Source: an uncultured Verrucomicrobiota bacterium
GTDB lineage: Bacteria > Verrucomicrobiota > Verrucomicrobiia > Limisphaerales > UBA9464
NCBI GenBank assembly: GCA_903922605.1
Contig: CAIXUG010000024.1
Location: forward strand, 1 to 64,000
DNA length: 64,000 nt
Direction: 5' to 3'
Position numbers and translations under genes: made by a program. Positions within the stretch are counted from its first letter, which is position 1. Every line of letters begins with the position of its first letter. Of this stretch, positions 1-9,257 are shown piece by piece. The notes beneath the pieces are model-generated. The model saw only the letters and a program-made list of their open reading frames with translations, was not told the origin of the DNA and searched no databases.

Positions 1-172
1 GCTGCTTCAGGTTGCCCAGGCACACCGTCCGCTGCGCGGCGACCTTGGCCTTGGTGAGGCCCGGCAGCAGCAGGGCCGCCAGGATCGCGATGATCGCGAT
101 GACCACCAGCAGCTCGATCAGCGTGAAGCCGCGACGGAGGGCGGCGAGCCTGCTGGAGTGGGGAGCGTTCAT
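1..172 (-). CDS. Prepilin-type N-terminal cleavage/methylation protein, 3' end outside window
   Basis: The reverse strand from an ATG at 172 reads a short basic leader ([15 protein letters not shown]), then [18 protein letters not shown] and a hydrophobic helix. This is the class III signal of type IV pilins and type II secretion pseudopilins: Gly before Phe at the peptidase site and Glu at +5. The remaining residues ([17 protein letters not shown]) match the start of the large DUF1559/PulG-like family common in Verrucomicrobiota and Planctomycetota. Only 57 codons lie in the window, so the globular domain and function cannot be read. Such proteins are anchored in the inner membrane after cleavage by a prepilin peptidase (family knowledge). 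Confidence 0.9.
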   Translation of the reverse strand, partial: MNAPHSSRLAALRRGFTLIELLVVIAIIAILAALLLPGLTKAKVAAQRTVCLGNLKQ

Positions 173-199
173 ACCCGGTTCACTTGGCCTGAGAGATCT

Positions 200-241
200 C
201 CAAAGTAAGCCGGCGGGCTGAAGTCTGTCCAGCCCGCCGGC
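200..241 (-). terminator. Rho-independent-like hairpin downstream of the PQQ/HAF gene
   Basis: A perfect 11-bp stem, GCCGGCGGGCT / AGCCCGCCGGC, with an 11-nt loop lies at 209-219 and 231-241, 16 bp after the stop of the reverse-strand gene at 257. On the transcribed strand it is followed by TTACTTT, a weak U tract. Position and stem strength support a terminator. Confidence 0.65.
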
Positions 242-256
242 CGTATCTGGCCCCTC

Positions 257-2638
257 TCAGTTTGGATACAGTTCAAAGGCCGCCAGCGCGCCGTTGAAGG
301 TGCCGTAGCCCACGATGTGGCCCGCATTGTTGATCCCGTAGGCCGCCGTCAGCGTCCACTGGCTCAACTGGGTGCTGTTGAGCAGCGAGTTCAGATCCTT
401 CACCACGTAGCCCTGCGGACCGCTGGGCACCCAGATGAAGGCGTGATAGGTCGAACTGCTGGTGCTCAGGTTGGCCGAACCGACGACCTGCCCGCGGTCA
501 TTAATCCCGTAGGCCACCCCATCCGTTCCGTTCAGGGTTCCCGACAAGGGGGCCAGCGACCAGGTGCCGCTCGACGCGGAGCCGGCACTGGCCCCGGTCT
601 TGAGGAACGGGCGGTGGATGCCCGTGGTGGTCTTGGTGCCACCCACGATCTGGTTGAACCCGTTGATCGCCCACGCGGCGCTGTCCCCGGAAGCACCGGC
701 TTGGGAGCCAAGGTCATCTTGGGCTCCTTGGATACCATTAGCATACTGGGTGACAAATCCGTGGGTCACCGTGCCATTGTAGGACTTGCCGACCAGTTGG
801 CCGCTGTCATTGACCCCGTAGGCGGTGCTGAGGCCACTGGGGTTCAGAGAAGACAAATCATTACCCGTCGTGGAGCTGCTGTCCCACTTGGTTGCCCGAT
901 CCTGGCCGCTGAGGGTGGACGCGCCCACCATCATTAACCCGTTGGGGGAGATGGCCTCGACCGAGGCAGACGTGCCGCCAAGCTGCGCGTCCAGGGTGCT
1001 GGTCGTCGGCGTGCCGCCGGTGGGATCGTACAGGAAACCAAAGTGATAAACGGAACCCAGCGGGACATACGAGCCGACGATGCGGCTCTTGCTGTCCACC
1101 GCCAGCCCCGTGGAATTCGTGGTGATGCCGGTGCCCCAGCCGGCCAGCACCGTCGAGCTGGAATAGGTGAATGCGCTGCTGGAGTAAGGTCCGCTGCTCG
1201 GGTAGTTCACCCAGCCGTTGGCATAGCCGGCGACGGTGTTCACGTCATTGATGGCATAGGCCGCGCCCTGGGTGCTGCCGACAAACTGGATGGGAATGAT
1301 GGTGACGCCGCTCAGGGTCGCATCGGTCCAGCGGTTGTTGCGCACATCGGCCGCGTGGCGCGAATTGTTGCGGAAGCCGGGCCAGAAACCCGCCGCCGGC
1401 ACACTCGCGCTCCCGTAGCCCTTGAAGGCGTACACGGACCCGCCGCCGGCGACATACACCGTCCCATCCAGCCCGATCACCGGCGAAGAAGCCTGCAACG
1501 GCACGGAACCGATGGTTTCCGAAAGCAGCAGGGCGCCCGTGCTCGCATCCAGGCAGTAGATTTTGCCCACCGTCGTGGCACCCCCGGTCGTGGTGACCGT
1601 GGAGGGGATCCACAGCTTGCCATCGGCGGTCAGGGCCCCACTCCCCTGAACTTCCGCCCCTGGGGAGATCTGGTTGCTCCACAGTACGCTGCCATCCGGA
1701 TTGTAGGCAAAAACGAACCCCCCATCAGTGCCCATATAGACTGTGCCGGCGCTGCTGATGACCGCAGTGGTATCGGTGTCATCCGTCGAGTTAAAACTCA
1801 CTACGGACGACCCGTCAAAAGGGCTGTTACTGGTGAAAGTGCCGGAATCATGGCCGCTAAAGATCGTGCCATCGGGCCCGATCGACGGGGAGGAGACCGT
1901 GGCTGGTTTGACAAACAGCGGGTTTATCCCCAGCTGGCTCACCCATTTCTGGGAGCCGTTCGGGTTGATCGCGTAGAGCTCGCTGAAAAAGCCCGTAGAA
2001 TCGAGGCCGATGGCGTAAACCGTGCCGTCGGCCCCGATGGCCGGAGACGCGGTCAGAGGAGCTTCGGTCGTGCTCGTGGTATTGTTCGGCGTCCGGAGCA
2101 TCGTGGTCCACGAGGTGGAGGGCGATGAGGCCGCCACGTAAATGCAGTAAAGGTTCCCATCCAAGGCCTGGAGGTAGATGACATCCTCCGCAAAATTCAG
2201 TGCCGGAGTGGAATATATCCCGGTGCCGGCGGGCAGGTGATAATAGCCCGGCGCACCCCAGATGGATGTGCCGCTCGAATTCAGGCAGTAGATGAAACCG
2301 GTGGAGGTGCAGACGAAGATGCTGCCACTGTGGCTGACCACCGGCGAGCTGAAGATCCCGCCACTGGTCGTGAAGCTCCAGAGCGTGGCCCCCGTGGCGG
2401 CATTCAGCGCGTACAGCTTGCCGTTTGGCGTATCCGTGGTGCCGATATAAATCGTCGTCCCGTCAGGCGACATGGCGGGCGAGCTCTGGATGGGGTTCGA
2501 GGACAGACTCCGCGGGGCGGACCACGCGGGATCTCCGGCGGCGGCGTGCGCGGCGGACCAGGACAGGCTCACGGCAAGGGTGAGCCCGAGGGCAATCCGC
2601 TGGGACGATGTAACCAGTCGGGAGGGAATGCTTATCAT
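257..2638 (-). CDS. Secreted PQQ-like beta-propeller / HAF-repeat protein
   Basis: 793 aa with a clear signal peptide (hydrophobic stretch around residues 14-32, ending SAAHA). Residues about 35-420 contain repeated blades such as SSPVVSHSGSIFVCTSTGFIY and GTVYAIGLDSTG, typical of PQQ-like (BamB-type) propellers. The second half has HAF-type repeats (INDVNTVAGYANG, VNDSGQLVGKSYNG, INDRGQVVGSANL, INNAGHIVGYGTF), the 'probable extracellular repeat, HAF family'. The fusion suggests an extracellular or cell-surface protein. No catalytic residues are visible and the substrate is unknown. It is transcribed alone, with a hairpin terminator downstream. Confidence 0.8.
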   Translation of the reverse strand: MISIPSRLVTSSQRIALGLTLAVSLSWSAAHAAAGDPAWSAPRSLSSNPIQSSPAMSPDGTTIYIGTTDTPNGKLYALNAATGATLWSFTTSGGIFSSPVVSHSGSIFVCTSTGFIYCLNSSGTSIWGAPGYYHLPAGTGIYSTPALNFAEDVIYLQALDGNLYCIYVAASSPSTSWTTMLRTPNNTTSTTEAPLTASPAIGADGTVYAIGLDSTGFFSELYAINPNGSQKWVSQLGINPLFVKPATVSSPSIGPDGTIFSGHDSGTFTSNSPFDGSSVVSFNSTDDTDTTAVISSAGTVYMGTDGGFVFAYNPDGSVLWSNQISPGAEVQGSGALTADGKLWIPSTVTTTGGATTVGKIYCLDASTGALLLSETIGSVPLQASSPVIGLDGTVYVAGGGSVYAFKGYGSASVPAAGFWPGFRNNSRHAADVRNNRWTDATLSGVTIIPIQFVGSTQGAAYAINDVNTVAGYANGWVNYPSSGPYSSSAFTYSSSTVLAGWGTGITTNSTGLAVDSKSRIVGSYVPLGSVYHFGFLYDPTGGTPTTSTLDAQLGGTSASVEAISPNGLMMVGASTLSGQDRATKWDSSSTTGNDLSSLNPSGLSTAYGVNDSGQLVGKSYNGTVTHGFVTQYANGIQGAQDDLGSQAGASGDSAAWAINGFNQIVGGTKTTTGIHRPFLKTGASAGSASSGTWSLAPLSGTLNGTDGVAYGINDRGQVVGSANLSTSSSTYHAFIWVPSGPQGYVVKDLNSLLNSTQLSQWTLTAAYGINNAGHIVGYGTFNGALAAFELYPN

Positions 2639-2970
2639 GGTTGTGTTAGCGACCCCGTGGCCGACCGGATCGCCCGGCTGGGCGGCTCAGGTTCACACGA
2701 ACCCGGCGTTGGATCTGGTCGGTTGCGGGGGAAAAGGGACGGCCGAGGAGGCGGGCGGCAGTTTTCCGTCGGGCGACGGGGAGACAAAACGATCAACATG
2801 GACAGTGCCTTGGTTGCGGGTACCTGGTGCCGAATGGGGAAAAGTGCGGGAAATATCCCCCCTCTCCCATGCTTCACTCCTTTATATTCTCCATCATTAG
2901 ATGGAACGTCCCGAACGTAAGTAGGAGCCTGAAAAACGTCAAGCCTCATCCCTTCGCCGGACTGTAATTC

Positions 2971-3217
2971 TCCGGCTTCTATAAGTGGCTGAATGCCGCC
3001 GGCATGTGCGGGCGACCCGTTCCCGGGGTATAGAACGGGCGAGATTGTCCGCTGCGCCGCCGGGTGGCGAACCCGGTTGCGTTGGCCCTCCGGGCCGGAA
3101 ACCGGTTGACCCGAAGCGACCACGCGAACTCCAGCTGGGCTGGAACTCTTTTTATCTCGGTGAGCTGGAGCGCCCGACCTCCTCGGCGGACAGGGCGCGG
3201 TCGTAGAGGCGGAAATA
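2971..3217. repeat. 250-bp structured repeat, copy 1 (with relic LamG tail)
   Basis: This segment is about 90% identical to 3221-3469, at an offset of 250-252 bp. It contains short hairpins: CCCGTTC/GAACGGG around the GTATA loop, CCGGGT/AACCCGG, and CCGG(AAA)CCGG. Its right end, about 3158-3217, reads on the reverse strand as FRLYDRALSAEE followed by a stop. That is a copy of the LamG C-terminus of the neighbouring glycosidase, so the unit carries the gene's 3' end plus its downstream region. The stretch 2639-2970 holds nothing I recognise. Confidence 0.75.
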
Positions 3218-3220
3218 TCC

Positions 3221-3469
3221 TCCGGCTTCTATAAATGGCTGAATGCCGCCGGCATGTGCGGGGCGACCCGTTCCCGGGGTATAGAACGGGAGACATTGTC
3301 CGCTGCGGCGCCGGGTGGCGAACCCGGTTGCGTTGGCCCTCCAGGCCGGAAGCCGGTTGACCCGAAGCGACCACGCGAACTCCAGCCGGGCCAGAGCTCG
3401 TTTCTATCTCGGCAATGCTGGGCACCGGATCTCCTCGGCAGACAGGGCGCGATCGTAGAGGCGGAAATC
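3221..3469. repeat. 250-bp structured repeat, copy 2, overlapping the 3' end of the GH127 gene
   Basis: This is the second copy of the unit at 2971-3217, with the same hairpins and about 10% divergence. Its right part is the genuine last 22 codons of the glycosidase gene (stop at 3404), so the hairpins lie directly downstream of that stop and could act in termination or mRNA stability. The two copies are separated by only 3 bp, which indicates a tandem duplication. Confidence 0.75.
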
Positions 3470-6193
3470 GGCGAAGCGGGCGGCGAGGAATTCGTCACCG
3501 ACGTAGTGGGGGTTGCCGCCCAGCGCGCAGTCCTGCGCGCGGGTGTTGCTGAACTCGGGCGCGGCGCAGGAGTCGGCCGGTTCGCCGTCGAGATAGAGCG
3601 TGAGACGGGTTCCCTGTTTCACGGCGGCCACCGTGTGCCAGGCTCCGGCCCCGAGCGGCACGCCCGGCGTGGAATAGCCGGTTCCCGCCTCGATGCGGGC
3701 AAAGAGCCGGCCGTGGTCGAGCACCAGCCGGAGCGGGTCATCCATGCCGGCGGTCCAGGCACTGAAGAGCTGGCCGACCCGCGACGACGGAACTTCGGGG
3801 AGGCGCACCCGCAGGCTCACCGAGAAATCCTCCTCGGGCCATGCGGGCACGGCGTACACCAGCATCTGGTCGCGTCCGTTGACTTCCGTGCCTTCGGCGT
3901 CGCGCCGGGTAAACTTCGCTGAGGTGATTTCGCCAAAGGCGGGCGGCTCTCCCTCCCGCAGCGAGTGCGCGATCATCTCCCCGGCCGGTCCACGTCGCGG
4001 CTCAGGCGGGATGTCGGCGGGCAGCTGGAAAACATCCACAGTAAACCGGGCCGGAGGCACCTCGGCGATGGTCTCGCCCCCTTCGCCGAGCGTCACCACG
4101 CGCCACCACAGCCGATTAGGAGACTGACCTGACCGTGTGCTCAGGAAGCGGATGTCCCAGACGCAGCGGGAGCCGGTCACATTGGTGGTCCAGACGGCGC
4201 CGCCGGCGAAAGTTGCGTTCGTCCCCAGCTCCAGCCGGTAACGGGTTTCGGGCGCGCCCGAACCGCGCCAACGGAAGAGCACCGGCCCGGCCGGCACCCG
4301 CGCGGCATCCGGCGGGCTCTGCGTGAACGCGGGCGGCGGCGGGGCCTGCCCGACGGGCAGCCAGGAGCGGTAGTGGGTGCCGGAACTGCCGGCATTCGCA
4401 AAATCAACCAGCCGCAGCGTGGTGCCCGCGACGGTCGTCACTTCCACTGTAACCCATGGGGCCGGCACCAGCGACCCATCCGCCGTGGGCTTGGCGGAAC
4501 TTACGACGTGCGCGGACGGCAATTGCGGGAGGTCAATGGCCGGCAGGGCGGTTTCATCCATCGGATTATATGCCGGGTCAAACGCCAGCAACACCGGACC
4601 CCGGTAGAGGGAGACTTTTCCCGCCGCCTCATTTGCCCCCGCGACGAAGCGCAGCGGCAGGCTGAAGTCCAATTCGAGTCGGTCCCGCGTGCTCCAGCGC
4701 CGGTTCAGCCCAAAATATTCGCCGGCCACCACGCCCTCCAGCGGACGGCCATTCAGCCGGACATGGGCATCCTGCGCCCAGGCGGGGATGCGCACGCGCA
4801 ATGGAAATTCGTGCGACGGAGCGGTGGTGAACCGCAGTTCCGTGTGCCCGTCGCGCCACGCCTCGCCCGTCGCCGTGAAGCTCACCGGTGCGCCGTCGGG
4901 CAGGTTGCCCGCGAAGTGCCCCGAGCCGAGCCAGTTCACGACCAGGCCATCCGGAGCCGCCATCACGGCCCACTCGCTCAGCATGCCCAGCACGCGGGGA
5001 CCGTTCACGGAGCAGCAATTCAGCTCCGGCGTGCCGGCCCGGGCTTGGAACACGATGGTGTGCGCGCTGGCTTCGCGGACGCCATCCATCGGCGTGTTAT
5101 AAGTCCACCAGCGGCCGCTGGGATGCTGAGCACCCAGCCCGGCGTTCAGCGTGGCCAGTTCGAGATCGTCTGCGGCGCGAGCGTCCCCGGTGAGCTTGAG
5201 ATAGTCTTCCGTGAGTGCCATCCACGCGACCGTGCAGCAGGTCTCGATCGGGGCTGCGGCGTAGGGATTGGCCGTGGCCTGTTCGCCGGAGCTGAAGCCG
5301 CCAGTATTGCGCCGATCCCAGCGGCGGATGCTGCGCCAGTGGTGCACAAAGGCGTCGCGGTACTTCACCTCGCCGGTCGCGCGCCACAGCTCCAGCAGGC
5401 CTTGCAGGTCGTGCAGGCTTTCCCAACGCGGTCGGGGCGAGCGGTAGAACTCGCGCCCGTCGAGGCCCGCGCGCAGGTAGTCGCCGGCCCGTTCCCAGTC
5501 GTGCTCCACCTCGTGGGCTAGCCGCAGATAACGCGCCTCGCCGGTCACCCGGTACAGCCGCGTCATGCCGGTGAGGATCGCCATGTTCATCTCGGGATCG
5601 CCGGCGTCGATCACGCGCTTTCCCGTGTCGAGATAGGTCTTACAGACCAGGTCGGCGGCACGGCGTGCCGCTGTCAGGGCAGAGGCGTCACCGGATTGCT
5701 CGTGCCACAGCATCAGCGCGAGAAGGGCGTAGTAATGCCCCCACAGATCCCAGTGCCCGAGCAGACGTTCCTTCTGCGGGAAGGGCCCGAGATAGCCATC
5801 CTCGGCCTGGGTCGCGATGAACCCAGCCACCACGTTGGACACCTGCTGGCGCAGGCGCGGGTCGTCGGAGAGGCGCAGCGCCTGCACGCCGGAGATGAGA
5901 TATTTGCCGACAAATTCGCCCGCCCACGGAACCAGTTGCGGCACCGGCTCGCGGTCGCGCTGGCGGAACATCCCGAGCATCCCCGGATTGGCCTGCGGCG
6001 CGTGCAGGAGCCAGCCCTCGAGGTTCGCCTGGACGCGCTCGCCCACCGGGCCGCCGAGTTCGAAGTGCGCCCGCGGCAGCGTGTCGAAGGCCAGCATCCC
6101 ATTCGTGTCTGCTCCCTGGACGACGGAAGCCAATGCCACAAAGGCCAAGGGCCGCAGGAACTGTCGAAGGAAACAATGGATGCGTACGGTCAT
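3404..6193 (-). CDS. Secreted GH127-type (beta-L-arabinofuranosidase-like, DUF1680) glycosidase with LamG tail
   Basis: 929 aa with a signal peptide (residues about 1-27, ending VVQG). Residues about 30-560 follow the GH127/DUF1680 (alpha/alpha)6 barrel: GYLGPF, HWDLWGHYYAL, and an IETCC segment near residue 317. A NCC segment near 391 corresponds to the zinc-binding cysteines and the Cys nucleophile of characterised GH127 enzymes (family knowledge). A beta-sandwich and an Ig-like linker follow, then a LamG/concanavalin-like domain at about 790-925 (WHTVAAVKQGTRLTLYLDGE, FRLYDRALSAEE). It probably removes arabinofuranose or related sugars from plant or algal polysaccharide outside the cytoplasm. 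The 3' end is duplicated downstream. The exact linkage specificity cannot be read. Confidence 0.85.
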   Translation of the reverse strand: MTVRIHCFLRQFLRPLAFVALASVVQGADTNGMLAFDTLPRAHFELGGPVGERVQANLEGWLLHAPQANPGMLGMFRQRDREPVPQLVPWAGEFVGKYLISGVQALRLSDDPRLRQQVSNVVAGFIATQAEDGYLGPFPQKERLLGHWDLWGHYYALLALMLWHEQSGDASALTAARRAADLVCKTYLDTGKRVIDAGDPEMNMAILTGMTRLYRVTGEARYLRLAHEVEHDWERAGDYLRAGLDGREFYRSPRPRWESLHDLQGLLELWRATGEVKYRDAFVHHWRSIRRWDRRNTGGFSSGEQATANPYAAAPIETCCTVAWMALTEDYLKLTGDARAADDLELATLNAGLGAQHPSGRWWTYNTPMDGVREASAHTIVFQARAGTPELNCCSVNGPRVLGMLSEWAVMAAPDGLVVNWLGSGHFAGNLPDGAPVSFTATGEAWRDGHTELRFTTAPSHEFPLRVRIPAWAQDAHVRLNGRPLEGVVAGEYFGLNRRWSTRDRLELDFSLPLRFVAGANEAAGKVSLYRGPVLLAFDPAYNPMDETALPAIDLPQLPSAHVVSSAKPTADGSLVPAPWVTVEVTTVAGTTLRLVDFANAGSSGTHYRSWLPVGQAPPPPAFTQSPPDAARVPAGPVLFRWRGSGAPETRYRLELGTNATFAGGAVWTTNVTGSRCVWDIRFLSTRSGQSPNRLWWRVVTLGEGGETIAEVPPARFTVDVFQLPADIPPEPRRGPAGEMIAHSLREGEPPAFGEITSAKFTRRDAEGTEVNGRDQMLVYAVPAWPEEDFSVSLRVRLPEVPSSRVGQLFSAWTAGMDDPLRLVLDHGRLFARIEAGTGYSTPGVPLGAGAWHTVAAVKQGTRLTLYLDGEPADSCAAPEFSNTRAQDCALGGNPHYVGDEFLAARFADFRLYDRALSAEEIRCPALPR

Positions 6194-6481
6194 GAAGGGT
6201 GAACGGCTGGGTCAAAATGCTTCTCCAGCCGGTGGCTGAAAAACAGACAATAATCGGGCCTGGCAAAGTGCTAGCGCGCATCTTTTCACCGTGATTGGCC
6301 TCGGGCTTTGGGAGCGGAGGCGGAATCGGGTGGCCGTTCACCAAGGCCGACTTTCCTTCCGAGGTCAGTGGCTGACCAAGATGCGCCCAGAAACTGCCGG
6401 CGCACCTTTTAGTTGCCAAACATTCCGCTTCTCAACGAGCCCGCCGGCTCATCAGTATTGGGGATCAGATCGGTTTATCCC

Positions 6482-8746
6482 ATGAGACTTCCCCTCCTTT
6501 GCTGGTGGCTGGGTATTGCCCTGCCTTTGTGTGCTCAGACTCCGCAATTTGCCTTTACCAATCTGGCCGGCTGGCCGGGTGGGGCGGGCTACGTCGATGG
6601 ACCTTCCGATATCGCGCAGTTCAACAATCCAAACGCTTTGGCGGAGGACGACGCCGGCAATATCTACCTTGCCGATGCCGGCAATGATGTGATCCGAAAG
6701 CTCACCCCCGAAGGCGTGGTGACCACCCTGGCCGGGCAGGCCCAGGTGGTCGGCAGCGCCGACGGTCAGGGGCCGGCGGCGCAGTTCAACACCCCCCATG
6801 GACTTGTCATGGGCACCGATGGGTACCTTTACGTTTCAGATTACGGCAACCATACCATACGCAAGATTTCATCCACCGGCATGGTGACAACGGTGGCGGG
6901 GGCGGCCGGTCTTTCCGGGGCCTTCGACGGTGCCGGAAACAAAGCGCGGTTCTACCGCCCGGATGGTCTGGCGCGGGACTCGCAGGGCAACATTTACGTG
7001 GCCGACCGTTACAACCACGCCATTCGCAAGCTCACCCCGGACGGCAACGTGACGACCGTGGCCGGTGTTTTGGGATCCTACGGCAAGCAGGATGGTGTGG
7101 GCGGACGCTTCAACTATCCGGGAGGCCTGGCCGTGAGCGATGACGGCAGCATTTTCGTGGCTGATTCGGGCAATAATTGTATCCGACTCGTGGACCCGAA
7201 CCACAAAATCTCCACCTTTGCGGGCCTCTCCGGATCACCCGGCCAGGCTGATGGCGTCGGCGCTGAGGCGCGCCTCAACCAGCCCGGCGGGCTGGTCTTG
7301 GACGGCTCGGGGACTCTCTATGTTGCCGACACGTTCAACAATGCCATCCGGGTGGTGACCGCCGACGGTTCGGTGACCACGCTGGCCGGAAGCCTGGGAG
7401 TGATTGGCAGTGCCGATGGCTTTGGTGACACCGCCCGTTTCCACTACCCGAAAGGCATCGTGCTGGACCCGGCGGGTTCCTTATATGTCGGGGATGTCCA
7501 AAACGACTGTGTCCGACGGGTTTCGCTGTCGGGTGAAGTCACCACCTTCGCGGGCACCCCGCCGCATCCCGGTGCCGACGACGGAGCGGGACGCCTGGCG
7601 GGTTTCAATCTCCCTTTTGGTGTCGCCGTTGACCCTGACGGCAACCTCTATGTCGGGGATTCCTTAAACCAGACGCTTCGCAAAGTCACCCCTGATGGAG
7701 AGGTCACCACCATCGCCGGAAAAGCCGGCGAGACCGGTTTCGCGGAGGGCTTCGGCACGGATGCACGGTTCAATGTCCCGGCGGGGCTCGCGGTGGACAG
7801 CCAGGGCAACCTCTATATGGCCGATGCGGGAAACCACACCATCCGGAAGATGACGACCGACGGCTATGTTTCCATCTTCGCCGGTTTTCCGGATGTCCCC
7901 GGAAGCGGGAACGGGCAGGGTGTCAATTCGCGTTTCAATTCCCCCGGTGACGTGGCGATCGGAGTCACGCAAATCCTCTATGTGGCGGACACCGTGAATC
8001 ATCTGATCCGGAGAATCACAGCCGACGGCATGGTGACCACCCTCGCGGGCAGCTATGGTCCCGGTGGCCTTGACGGAGACGGAATCCAGGCGCAATTCAA
8101 TGGCCCCAATGGCGTGGCCGTAGGACCCCATGGCGACGTGTATGTGGCCGACACCTCCAACCATACGATCCGCAAAGTGACACCGCAGGGAACTGTCACC
8201 ACCCTGGCCGGCTTGGCCGGCAAGCAGGGCTACGCCGACGACACAGGGGCGGCCGCCCGGTTTTCTTTGCCCTGGGGAATATCGGTGGATGTCATGGACA
8301 ATGTCTATGTGTGCGAACGGGGAAACCACACGATCCGGAAAGTGTCGCCTGAAGGCGTCGTCACGACCATCGCCGGACACGCGGGAACATCCAGCTTTAC
8401 GGACGGGCTGGGAGCCGATGCCCGGTTCAATCGTCCCTGCGCCCTGGCGCTGGATCGCTCCGGCAACCTGTATGTGGGGGACACTTACAATAACCGCATC
8501 ACCAAAGGCACCTTCCTGCCCGCCCTCAAAATGGCTCCGGGCGGCGGCGGATTGGAGGTTACGCTTGCCGCGTATCCCGGCACCCAATGCGTGATCGAAA
8601 GTGCCACGTCACTGGATGACCCGATCGAATGGAAACCTTTGTCAGGCGACCCGCATGCGGTGACGAGGCCCAGCGAGAAGATCGTGCTGGTCTCCGATTC
8701 GACGCCCCAGGGCCGACATTTCTACCGGGTTCGTCCGCTGCCCTAA
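6482..8746 (+). CDS. Secreted NHL-repeat beta-propeller protein
   Basis: The start is placed at the ATG at 6482, because it begins a good signal peptide (MRLPLLCWWLGIALPLCA). An upstream ATG at 6413 would add 23 non-signal residues. The 754-aa product contains about eleven NHL repeats of the form 'ARFxxPxGLAVDxxGNLYVADxxNHTIRKVTPDGxVTTLAG', enough for two six-bladed propellers. The C-terminus (TQCVIESATSLDDPIEWKPL ... HFYRVRPLP) is the module shared with several other secreted proteins of this window. NHL propellers bind ligands or carbohydrates and no active site is evident. The 3' end overlaps the convergent IF3-N gene by 4 bp. Confidence 0.85.
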   Translation: MRLPLLCWWLGIALPLCAQTPQFAFTNLAGWPGGAGYVDGPSDIAQFNNPNALAEDDAGNIYLADAGNDVIRKLTPEGVVTTLAGQAQVVGSADGQGPAAQFNTPHGLVMGTDGYLYVSDYGNHTIRKISSTGMVTTVAGAAGLSGAFDGAGNKARFYRPDGLARDSQGNIYVADRYNHAIRKLTPDGNVTTVAGVLGSYGKQDGVGGRFNYPGGLAVSDDGSIFVADSGNNCIRLVDPNHKISTFAGLSGSPGQADGVGAEARLNQPGGLVLDGSGTLYVADTFNNAIRVVTADGSVTTLAGSLGVIGSADGFGDTARFHYPKGIVLDPAGSLYVGDVQNDCVRRVSLSGEVTTFAGTPPHPGADDGAGRLAGFNLPFGVAVDPDGNLYVGDSLNQTLRKVTPDGEVTTIAGKAGETGFAEGFGTDARFNVPAGLAVDSQGNLYMADAGNHTIRKMTTDGYVSIFAGFPDVPGSGNGQGVNSRFNSPGDVAIGVTQILYVADTVNHLIRRITADGMVTTLAGSYGPGGLDGDGIQAQFNGPNGVAVGPHGDVYVADTSNHTIRKVTPQGTVTTLAGLAGKQGYADDTGAAARFSLPWGISVDVMDNVYVCERGNHTIRKVSPEGVVTTIAGHAGTSSFTDGLGADARFNRPCALALDRSGNLYVGDTYNNRITKGTFLPALKMAPGGGGLEVTLAAYPGTQCVIESATSLDDPIEWKPLSGDPHAVTRPSEKIVLVSDSTPQGRHFYRVRPLP

Positions 8747-9108
8747 GCCGGGCCCTTCATTTGCTGGAGCACTTGCTTGGTGATGGCATTTGCCACCCAG
8801 CAAAAGCGTCCGTAATCCACGATGATGCAGACCGGCGGCGAGGCTGATGGCTCGATCTCGACCAAATCCCAGCCCTGACCTTGGGCCAGCTCCAGCGCGT
8901 GCGCCAAGGGCATCACCAAATCCGAAAGCCCGATAAGATCAACCAGCCTGACCGGATCGGCGGTAATTCGGCGGTTAAGGCGAAATTTCCAGAATTGGGG
9001 CATCGGGATCGGCGCGACCTGATCCGAATGCTGCTGCAGCTTCAGCACGTCGATCAGATCCTTGCAGCCTTCCGGCAAGAGGCCGCCTCGGTCGTTTGAA
9101 TTTTGCAT
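8743..9108 (-). CDS. Stand-alone translation initiation factor IF-3 N-terminal-domain protein
   Basis: 121 aa from the ATG at 9108; a TTG four codons upstream is also in frame. Residues about 43-103 match the IF-3 N-terminal domain: LNRRITADPVRLVD, then DLVEIEPSASPPVCIIVDYG, equivalent to [20 protein letters not shown] in classical IF-3. The lysine-rich linker and the whole C-terminal domain (IF3-C, the main 30S-binding part) are missing, and the protein ends soon after the helix at YGRF. Residues 1-40 (LPEGCKDLIDVLKLQQ) are not IF-3. In full-length IF-3 the N-domain contacts the 30S platform and uS11 region (known). Here a regulatory or ribosome-related role is only inferred. It is convergent with the NHL gene, overlapping 4 bp. 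Confidence 0.75.
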   Translation of the reverse strand: MQNSNDRGGLLPEGCKDLIDVLKLQQHSDQVAPIPMPQFWKFRLNRRITADPVRLVDLIGLSDLVMPLAHALELAQGQGWDLVEIEPSASPPVCIIVDYGRFCWVANAITKQVLQQMKGPA

Positions 9109-9257
9109 GTCTGTGTCCAATCCGGTTCCCGCTGGGGGTGATAATCAGTGAGTGTGCCAGCGAAGCGAGCGAGTCAAGGCAGCTTTGCACGCGGATGGCC
9201 GCACCGGTGACGCTCCCACCTGACCAGAGGGAATGGATGAGCGTGGCATCATGAAAA

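Noticed and set aside
1043-2128. Long forward reading frame (361 codons) opposite the PQQ/HAF gene
   Set aside because: It lies wholly antisense to a gene with a clear signal peptide and repeats; its own product is Arg/Gly/Ala-rich low-complexity sequence, typical of the antisense of high-GC genes.
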